This document shows positions 5,753 to 9,987 of a stretch of 9,987 nt of DNA, one piece after another. A model generated the notes under the pieces. It was not told the DNA's origin. It saw only the letters and a program-made list of their open reading frames with translations, and searched no databases. The number at the start of each line of letters is the position of its first letter. The first letter of the stretch is position 1. Origin of the DNA: Patescibacteria group bacterium (GTDB taxonomy: Bacteria > Patescibacteriota > Minisyncoccia > Phycocordibacterales > UBA2100); assembly GCA_015489565.1 (NCBI GenBank), contig WFZM01000045.1, positions 1 to 9,987 on the forward strand, given 5' to 3'. The translations under genes were made by a program, and so were the position numbers.

Positions 5753-7171
5753 TCATTTAATTCTTACCCCACTTATAAACACCGCCGCAACTTTGCCCGG
5801 CATTACCCAATCTTCAAGCGGCGACCAGCCCGCTTTTGTCTTTAAATCCTCGCGTTTAACTAGTGTTTTCTCTCTTGTGTTAAGCACTGTTAAACTGCCG
5901 ATATAACCTTTTTCAATTAGCCCAAACCCTTTGCCAAAGTTTTGCTTTGGAAATTGCCGTTTTAAATATGGGTTTACAAAGCGTCCGGGGTTGTATGCCG
6001 TAACGCGCGCAATATCTTGCGGTGTAAATTTATGCTTTTTCATTAAATGCACAGCGACAAGAGCATAAGTATCCAACCAAGGCGCTCCACTCATTCCGTT
6101 TTGCTTGCAAGTTTGTAAATATAATTTCTTGTTTTGTGACTTTATAATTTCTGCTATTTCAACATTACTTTTGCCGGGGAACTCATCTTTAAATTGCGCA
6201 AAGGCGGAAAATTTCTCTTCTTCTGTGTGTGATGCATGGTCGGTTGCCAAATACTGAATAAAGCCGTTGCGTAACCCTTCTATTAAATCTTTTCTGTCAC
6301 GAGGAGTTTGCACTGCCGGGTTCATTTGTATTTTGGTCCATAGTTCAGGGTTTTTGTCCGTCATGCTCCTATCAAACAATAAATGCAACGGCGATACTTC
6401 AAGCTCTATATGCGCTCCTTCTTTGCGTGCTTGCGCTATAAGATTGAAAGAATCTCCCCCGAGTGACCAGTGGCAAAGCTTGGCCTTGATTTTGTATTTG
6501 CAAATAAGTGGAAGAAGCAGACGAAGACCTTCGTTAACACACTCACGCGGTCTGCGGTCTGAATGTGTATCTCCTCCACTGCTTGCTTGCACAATTGGTT
6601 CGTATTCCACATGAAAAGATATGTTGTGCCCTTTATATCGCTCTAAAATTTTATCCAGCTCTCCTGCGTAAATCACCGATAAATCTCCTACTGATTTTCC
6701 AAAATATAGCTTGTAAAAATGCTCGCCCGGTTTGCCAAGCGGTTTTGTTTTTGAGTCAATTCCTATGTAATTTAAGATTGAAACGGGGTGCGCAATTTTT
6801 TCTACTCTTTTTCTGTGCCAAGCAAGGTCGCTTTTGGTGGTTAAAGGTTTTGGAGTGTTTGGCATGGCGCTTATATGTACGCATCCACCGTTTAGCGCGG
6901 CGTCCCCAGTCGTTTTGTATTCCTCTTTGTATTTTTGCCTGCCGGTTTGGTCTTCGCGTGCGTGGATATGCACATCCCCCATACCCGGAAATATCAAACA
7001 ACTTTTAGGAAAAGAATAATCAACCTTACGATTGGGGTTTGTTTTAGACACTCTTTCAATCAAACCGGTCTTGGTATTTATATAAATACTACCTAGGAAA
7101 GGTTTTTGGTTATGATTGGATATTAAGCCGGATATTATAATTTGTCTATTTTTTTCCATACACATTGTCAT
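5753..7171 (-). CDS. pyrC: Dihydroorotase
   Basis: This zinc amidohydrolase cyclises carbamoyl-aspartate to dihydroorotate. Visible metal ligands are HIH (His68, His70) in GMGDVHIHARED, a likely carbamylated Lys154 in FYKLYFG, His187 in FHVEYEP, His234 in KLCHWSL and Asp311 in LATDHASHT. Substrate-binding AMPNTPKPL is at 102-110. The length of 472 residues is somewhat above the usual 420-440. Three in-frame ATGs lie at 7171, 7165 and 7159. All overlap the end of pyrB (stop at 7146-7148), so pyrB and pyrC are translationally coupled. The third start (MEKNRQIIISG) best matches where homology should begin. The stop is one base before pyrF. Confidence 0.96.
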   Translation of the reverse strand: MTMCMEKNRQIIISGLISNHNQKPFLGSIYINTKTGLIERVSKTNPNRKVDYSFPKSCLIFPGMGDVHIHAREDQTGRQKYKEEYKTTGDAALNGGCVHISAMPNTPKPLTTKSDLAWHRKRVEKIAHPVSILNYIGIDSKTKPLGKPGEHFYKLYFGKSVGDLSVIYAGELDKILERYKGHNISFHVEYEPIVQASSGGDTHSDRRPRECVNEGLRLLLPLICKYKIKAKLCHWSLGGDSFNLIAQARKEGAHIELEVSPLHLLFDRSMTDKNPELWTKIQMNPAVQTPRDRKDLIEGLRNGFIQYLATDHASHTEEEKFSAFAQFKDEFPGKSNVEIAEIIKSQNKKLYLQTCKQNGMSGAPWLDTYALVAVHLMKKHKFTPQDIARVTAYNPGRFVNPYLKRQFPKQNFGKGFGLIEKGYIGSLTVLNTREKTLVKREDLKTKAGWSPLEDWVMPGKVAAVFISGVRIK

Positions 7172-8102
7172 TAATTATTTTTAAAAGCGCCATGCGAACG
7201 AACATGCCGTTTTTAGCTTGCTCAAAGTACTTTGCTCGCGGGTTACTGTCCACTGCTGTTTCTATCTCGTCCACTCGCGGAAGCGGGTGCATTATTATTG
7301 CCTTGTTTTTCATTTTACTTAAATGCTCTTTCTTTAAAATAAACTTTCCCTTGGCCGCTTCGTATTCCTGAGAGTCCGCAAAGCGTTCTTTTTGTATGCG
7401 GGTTATGTATAAAATATCCGCTTCGCTTAATACTTCTTCCAGTCTACTTTTTTCTTGATATGAAATATTATGCTCTTTTAAGTGTTCACGCAGCCCGGCT
7501 TTTAAGCGAGAGTTCTCCGGAGCTACAAAAAAGAATTTGTTGTTTTCGTATTTGGAAAGCAGATAAACCAAGGAATCGGCAGTGCGTCCGCGAAACAAGT
7601 CCCCTACCGCCGCAAGGGTAAGATTATCCAGTCGCCCAAAGTTTTCAAAAATTGTAAAAGCATCTAAAAGCGCCTGCGTTGGGTGCTGGCTCTTGCCCGA
7701 GCCGGCGTTAATAAGCGGGACTGAGCTGGCGCTAACAGCCCTTTTTGAAGAGTCATCTTCAAAGTGCCTCATCACAATAAAATCCGCATAGCCTGATACT
7801 ACGCGGATTGTATCTTCTATGGTCTCTCCTTTTGAAGCGCTTGAAAACTCTTTTGCATTTTCTGTGCTTATTACAGACGCACCAAGCCTTTGCGCAGCCG
7901 CTTCAAATGAAAGCCGCGTGCGTGTGGACGGTTCATAAAATAAAGTGGCAACTAGCTTGCCACTTAATTCATTGCTAAACTTTTCAGGATTCTTTTTTAT
8001 TTCCAGCGTGAGCTTAAATAATTCAGAAAGAAATGATGGAGTAAATTGCTGGGACAAAATTATATGTTCTTTGGGATTTGGGTATTTTTTATGCCCCGAC
8101 AT
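7146..8102 (-). CDS. pyrB: Aspartate carbamoyltransferase, catalytic chain
   Basis: The enzyme joins carbamoyl phosphate and aspartate, the committed step of pyrimidine synthesis. From the ATG at 8102 it has 318 residues, the usual size. Motifs are FYEPSTRTR (55-63, carbamoyl phosphate), SKGET (90-94, the mobile Lys loop), MRHFEDD (111-117, usually RHPxxG), SQHPTQ (138-143), GDLFRGRTADSL (167-178), TRIQKER (234-240) and HPLPRVDEI (272-280), which also binds aspartate and phosphate. The frame extends upstream to 8228, but that part covers duplicated tRNA and hairpin DNA and is not homologous. The promoter at 8111-8138 would start transcription only 1-2 bases before 8102, which supports this start and a leaderless mRNA. 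It is the first gene of the operon pyrB-C-F-(E)-D. No regulatory chain pyrI is present. Confidence 0.96.
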   Translation of the reverse strand: MSGHKKYPNPKEHIILSQQFTPSFLSELFKLTLEIKKNPEKFSNELSGKLVATLFYEPSTRTRLSFEAAAQRLGASVISTENAKEFSSASKGETIEDTIRVVSGYADFIVMRHFEDDSSKRAVSASSVPLINAGSGKSQHPTQALLDAFTIFENFGRLDNLTLAAVGDLFRGRTADSLVYLLSKYENNKFFFVAPENSRLKAGLREHLKEHNISYQEKSRLEEVLSEADILYITRIQKERFADSQEYEAAKGKFILKKEHLSKMKNKAIIMHPLPRVDEIETAVDSNPRAKYFEQAKNGMFVRMALLKIINDNVYGKK

Positions 8103-8110
8103 TAAGCACC

Positions 8111-8138
8111 AGTATATACCCGATTTTTTCTTTTTCAA
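8111..8138 (-). promoter_or_regulatory. Promoter of the pyr operon, apparently leaderless
   Basis: On the minus strand the -35 is TTGAAA (8133-8138, 5/6), the spacer is 16 bases and the -10 is TATACT (8111-8116, 5/6). Only eight bases separate the -10 from the pyrB ATG, so the mRNA would begin at or next to the start codon. No attenuator or leader fits between them, so the operon cannot be controlled by a PyrR-type leader at this site. Confidence 0.65.
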
Positions 8139-8152
8139 GTTCAGAAATCTAA

Positions 8153-8178
8153 TCGCCACACCGCTAGCGGTGTGGCGA
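8153..8178. terminator. Perfect 26-base palindrome, possible terminator
   Basis: TCGCCACACCGCT (8153-8165) and its exact complement AGCGGTGTGGCGA (8166-8178) are contiguous. Folded, this gives a long stem with a tiny loop. On the minus strand it is followed by TTAGATTT, and on the plus strand by AAAGATTTTTATG. Its position relative to the tRNA-end copy at 8178-8208 mirrors that of the real tRNA-Val terminator. Confidence 0.6.
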
Positions 8179-8208
8179 AAGATTTTTATGTGGGCGATGC
8201 AGGGCTCG
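8178..8208 (-). repeat. Partial duplicate of the tRNA-Val 3' end and its downstream flank
   Basis: All 31 bases are identical to 8384-8414. That stretch covers the 3' part of the T loop, the 3' halves of the T and acceptor stems, and 13 bases beyond the tRNA. The copies are 206 bases apart, in the same orientation. The rest of the tRNA is missing here, so this copy cannot make one. Confidence 0.9.
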
Positions 8209-8355
8209 CCCACCAGTTCTAAGCTCAAACTTCACCCTAATGGGCTCGTTCTCGCTAAGAACTCGCAGGCCCGGGACCGCTTCCACCACACCTCGTTGAG
8301 GTGTGGTGGGCTTCGCGCGCGGTCCTTTTCGAGCCCTGCCTCGCCCGAAAAATCT
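8190..8355. repeat. Nested inverted-repeat block between the two tRNA-Val end copies
   Basis: This non-coding stretch has several nested inversions. GTGGGCGA (8190-8197) faces TCGCCCAC (8206-8213). A perfect 12-base hairpin has CCACCACACCTC (8283-8294) against GAGGTGTGGTGG (8298-8309), and is flanked by a GGACCGC/GCGGTCC pair. A third, inverted copy of the tRNA end, CGAGCCCTGCCTCGCCC (8330-8346, 16/17), is followed by AAAAATCT. The whole could fold into one long branched hairpin. No protein is evident. Confidence 0.65.
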
Positions 8356-8358
8356 AAA

Positions 8359-8382
8359 ACCCGCACAGGCTACTGTGCGGGT
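8359..8382 (-). terminator. Rho-independent terminator of tRNA-Val
   Basis: The arms ACCCGCACAG (8359-8368) and CTGTGCGGGT (8373-8382) form a perfect 10-base stem with a 4-base loop. On the minus strand the stem is followed by TTTAGATTTTT. It lies 14 bases past the tRNA 3' end. Confidence 0.8.
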
Positions 8383-8396
8383 CAAAGATTTTTATG

Positions 8397-8470
8397 TGGG
8401 CGATGCAGGGCTCGAACCTGCGGCCTTCCGGGTGTAAACCGGACGCTCTAGCCAACTGAGCTAATCGCCC
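8397..8470 (-). tRNA. tRNA-Val, anticodon UAC
   Basis: The gene has 74 bases including the discriminator A. The acceptor stem GGGCGAT pairs with ATCGCCC, the D arm is GCTC-AGTTGGCTA-GAGC, the anticodon stem is TCCGG/CCGGA around loop TTTACAC (anticodon TAC, reading GUA), and the T arm is GCAGG-TTCGAGC-CCTGC. No CCA is encoded, since CAT follows the discriminator, so a CCA-adding enzyme is required. Confidence 0.97.
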
Positions 8471-8480
8471 AACTTGCAAA

Positions 8481-8508
8481 ATTATACACAAAGAAAAGTA
8501 AAGTGCAA
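8481..8508 (-). promoter_or_regulatory. Promoter of tRNA-Val
   Basis: A perfect -10 TATAAT (8481-8486) lies 10 bases before the tRNA. A weak -35 TTGCAC (8503-8508, 3/6) is at 16-base spacing. It sits just beyond the stop of the antiporter gene. Confidence 0.6.
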
Positions 8509-8515
8509 GTAAGAA

Positions 8516-9448
8516 TTAGACTATATTAAATATCTTCATGACAAAATAAACATATATGATCAAGAAAAAAACACCTTCAAAAGCATGGATGCGCTTGGAC
8601 ATTCCCGAAAAGGCAAAAAGTAATGTAGATAATATCAAAACAGGAAGTGCCACACTCAAACTTAGATTATCTACTGGAATATTTGTAAAAAAACTTGGGA
8701 TACCAACCACTGCCAAGAGATTAAAAGCATTAGAGCCAAAAATATTACCAAGCGCCATATCCGACTCTCCCTTTTTAATTGATGACACAGACACAAAAAG
8801 CTCCGGCAGACTGGTTCCAAGAGCTACAGCCAAGAGAGTAATGGCTGAAACTGCAATATCAAATAACTTGCTCAACTCCACAACGGACAGTACCAGATAT
8901 TTAGCGGAAAAAATTAAAAGAAAGAGTGATATAAAAAGAATGATAAACTCCTTCTTTATTCTTATGGCTTCTTTTACGTAAAAATCTTGAACTTGTTTCT
9001 TGCTTGAGATTGTATAGGTTAAATAAAACAAAAGACCACTAAGCAAAAAAGCAGATTCCGCCCTGCTGATTAATCCGTCATAAGATAAAAGGATAAATAG
9101 ACCGGTAGCCAGAAGCAAAAGAGGTATATCCAAATCTATAAGCCCCTTGCTTATTTTTATATTTCTGGCCAAAATACTTGAAAGCCCTACAATAAGTAAA
9201 ACATTTGCTATATTTGAGCCTATAGCATTTGAAGCTACCATCTCTGGTACACCTTGTAGCGCAGCAAATATACTTGAGGCCAACTCGGGCGCAGAGGTTC
9301 CTATACCTACTATTAAAACACCCACTATAAAACTCGGTAAGGAAAAATAAATACCTATTTGCTTTGCGCTATCTACCAAATAATCTGCACTCTTAACAAG
9401 AAAAAACATTGAGAGCAGAAAAACTACTATCCAAAATATTGTTATCAT
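8516..9448 (-). CDS. CaCA-family sodium/calcium (cation) antiporter
   Basis: This inner-membrane protein belongs to the Ca2+/cation antiporter superfamily, YrbG-like, exchanging Ca2+ or a related cation for Na+ or H+. The two diagnostic alpha repeats are complete: GIGTSAPEL (48-56) with GSNIANVLLIVG (77-88), and ALGTSLPEL (209-217) with GNIFGSNAFNLL (234-245). The two acidic residues, Glu55 and Glu216, are present. About ten hydrophobic segments surround them, with a basic loop at about 149-166 between the two halves. At 310 residues it is a normal minimal CaCA protein. An in-frame TTG at 9454 could add two residues, but the -10 at 9458-9463 would start the transcript near 9451, favouring the ATG at 9448. 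The ion specificity cannot be read from sequence alone. Confidence 0.95.
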   Translation of the reverse strand: MITIFWIVVFLLSMFFLVKSADYLVDSAKQIGIYFSLPSFIVGVLIVGIGTSAPELASSIFAALQGVPEMVASNAIGSNIANVLLIVGLSSILARNIKISKGLIDLDIPLLLLATGLFILLSYDGLISRAESAFLLSGLLFYLTYTISSKKQVQDFYVKEAIRIKKEFIILFISLFLLIFSAKYLVLSVVELSKLFDIAVSAITLLAVALGTSLPELFVSVSSIKKGESDMALGNIFGSNAFNLLAVVGIPSFFTNIPVDNLSLSVALPVLILSTLLFAFSGMSKRIHAFEGVFFLIIYVYFVMKIFNIV

Positions 9449-9457
9449 GCGCAAAAT

Positions 9458-9463
9458 ACTATA
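9458..9463 (-). promoter_or_regulatory. -10 element of the antiporter gene, near-leaderless
   Basis: TATAGT (5/6) lies nine bases before the ATG at 9448. No good -35 is present; TTGCAT sits at a 15-base spacing (3/6). If it is used, the leader is about three bases. Confidence 0.4.
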
Positions 9464-9490
9464 GCAAACTAAGCTTTAATGCAAGAAATA

Positions 9491-9518
9491 TTGAATTTCT
9501 TTTAAATTTTGTTATAGT
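9491..9518 (+). promoter_or_regulatory. Promoter of tRNA-Gly
   Basis: TTGAAT (9491-9496, 4/6), a 16-base spacer and TATAGT (9513-9518, 5/6) lie nine bases before the tRNA. It diverges from the antiporter promoter. Confidence 0.6.
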
Positions 9519-9527
9519 AATGCCGTT

Positions 9528-9598
9528 GCGGGTGTCGTTTAGTGGTAAGACATCAGCCTTCCAAGCTGAGGACGGGAGTTCGATTCTCCCCACCCGCA
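9528..9598 (+). tRNA. tRNA-Gly, anticodon UCC
   Basis: The gene has 71 bases including the discriminator A. The acceptor stem GCGGGTG pairs with CACCCGC, the anticodon stem is TCAGC/GCTGA around loop CTTCCAA (anticodon TCC, reading GGA), and the T arm is GGGAG-TTCGATT-CTCCC. No CCA is encoded. Confidence 0.97.
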
Positions 9599-9663
9599 CA
9601 CTAGTTTTAGTATTACAGGCACCTAATCGGTGCTTGCTTTTATTTGGATACTAAAACTAGTGT
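9598..9663 (+). terminator. tRNA-Gly terminator inside a 16-base inverted repeat (unit 1)
   Basis: The inner stem CAGGCACC (9616-9623) and GGTGCTTG (9629-9636) has one G-U pair and is followed by CTTTTATTT, a standard intrinsic terminator. It is enclosed by a perfect outer 16-base inverted repeat (9598-9613 and 9648-9663, core AGTTTTAGTAT/ATACTAAAACT) that starts at the tRNA discriminator base. Confidence 0.75.
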
Positions 9664-9682
9664 TGCAGGCGTGCCCGCACAA

Positions 9683-9753
9683 AAAATGCCGCACTGCTTG
9701 TCAGCGTGGCATTTTGCAGTGTGGGTGGAGAAAAGCAAACTACTTTGCTTTTC
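9683..9753. repeat. Short hairpins between the two tRNA-Gly end copies
   Basis: AAAATGCC (9683-9690) pairs with GGCATTTT (9708-9715). CCGCACTGC (9689-9697) can alternatively pair with GCAGTGTGG (9716-9724). A perfect 10-base hairpin has GAAAAGCAAA (9730-9739) against TTTGCTTTTC (9744-9753) with loop CTAC. No coding sequence is evident. Confidence 0.6.
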
Positions 9754-9790
9754 GTGGAGAATCTAAAAGAGCGAGTATCCCCCACCCGCA
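9721..9790 (+). pseudogene. tRNA-like relic carrying a copy of the tRNA-Gly 3' end
   Basis: The last 11 bases (9780-9790) are identical to the 3' end of tRNA-Gly (9588-9598). GTGGGTGG (9721-9728) can pair with CCACCCGC (9782-9789) as an 8-base acceptor-like stem, and the total of 70 bases is tRNA length. The interior shows no D arm or T stem and instead contains the 9730-9753 hairpin. It is either a decayed tRNA or a chance fold around a duplicated tRNA end. Confidence 0.45.
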
Positions 9791-9858
9791 TATCAGTTTT
9801 AGTATTACAAGCGCCTTAAAGGCGCTTGTTTTTATATTGGGGATACCAAAACTGGTGT
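9790..9858 (+). terminator. Second copy of the tRNA-Gly terminator unit (unit 2)
   Basis: This has the same architecture as 9598-9663, shifted by 192 bases. The inner stem CAAGCGCC (9808-9815) and GGCGCTTG (9821-9828) is followed by TTTTTAT. The outer arms 9790-9805 and 9843-9858 pair with two G-U pairs and one mismatch. Within the inner stem an A-T pair of unit 1 is a G-C pair here, so pairing is kept while sequence changes. Confidence 0.7.
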
Positions 9859-9987
9859 AGAGCGGGCACAGCCCGCACAAGTAGCACCCGTTTAGTGTGC
9901 TGTTTGTAAGGGTAGAGCAAGAGTCGCTGCTGATTCCTTAATAAAGGTCGATTCATAAGCTTAAAAAATGTCAGCTATGAGTAGCAT
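9859..9987. other. Right-edge non-coding stretch
   Basis: GCGGGC (9862-9867) and GCCCGC (9871-9876) form a small hairpin that aligns with GCAGGCGTGCCCGC in unit 1. From about 9880 on I recognise no gene. All minus-strand frames entering from the edge stop within ten codons. An ATG at 9968 is open to the edge for only six codons and cannot be judged. Confidence 0.5.

Noticed and set aside
8103..8228. N-terminal extension of PyrB by 42 residues
   Set aside because: It crosses a perfect palindrome and a copy of the tRNA-Val end, lies upstream of the predicted transcription start, and has no similarity to PyrB N-termini.
8164..8385. A 73-codon minus-strand frame through the palindrome block
   Set aside because: It is Arg-rich and made of hairpin and tRNA-derived sequence. 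No promoter or homology is apparent.
8153..9858. CRISPR array
   Set aside because: The repeats are few, of differing length, about 200 bases apart and derived from tRNA ends. There are no regular spacers and no cas genes.
9880..9987. Start of tmRNA or another RNA gene (GGGTAGAGCAAGAG, GGTCGATTC)
   Set aside because: It vaguely resembles D- and T-arm pieces, but no acceptor stem or consistent fold is visible before the edge.
9968..9987. Plus-strand gene starting MSAMSS at the right edge
   Set aside because: Only six codons are visible, with no ribosome-binding site or clear promoter.

Overview
The window reads as part of a reduced bacterial genome, most likely from the Candidate Phyla Radiation (Patescibacteria, Parcubacteria-like). 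This is an inference. It rests on compact A+T-rich genes with little Shine-Dalgarno sequence, promoters placed almost on the start codon, tRNA genes without an encoded CCA, a baeRF-type gene, and the divergent style of the pyrimidine enzymes.

Layout, left to right: (1) 1-635, minus strand, a partial gene resembling the bacterial release-factor-like (baeRF/Vms1-like) family, running off the left edge, with its promoter. (2) 636-1930: a frameshifted 3' remnant of an RluD-type pseudouridine synthase gene, a hairpin at the remnant's edge, then one unrecognised 265-residue gene with a strong promoter and a palindrome at the predicted transcription start. (3) 1930-3446: an intact RluA/RluD-family pseudouridine synthase and uppS (undecaprenyl diphosphate synthase). 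(4) 3465-8102: a minus-strand pyrimidine operon, pyrB-pyrC-pyrF-(pyrE remnant)-pyrD. (5) 8103-8515: palindrome-rich DNA around tRNA-Val(UAC). (6) 8516-9448: a CaCA-family cation/calcium antiporter. (7) 9491-9987: tRNA-Gly(UCC) on the plus strand, followed by about 390 bases of structured non-coding DNA.

The pyr genes give aspartate carbamoyltransferase, dihydroorotase, dihydroorotate dehydrogenase and OMP decarboxylase. The missing step, orotate phosphoribosyltransferase, appears to survive here only as a broken stub between pyrF and pyrD, so UMP synthesis would need a pyrE elsewhere or is interrupted. uppS follows pyrD by 18 bases and may share its transcript.

The most unusual content is not protein-coding. 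A 26-base G+C palindrome occurs inside both uppS and pyrF, translated in a different frame in each. At both tRNA genes the 3' end of the tRNA is duplicated about 200 bases downstream, each copy followed by its own hairpin. At the tRNA-Gly locus the paired hairpins differ by compensatory changes. I know of no standard element that explains this pattern.
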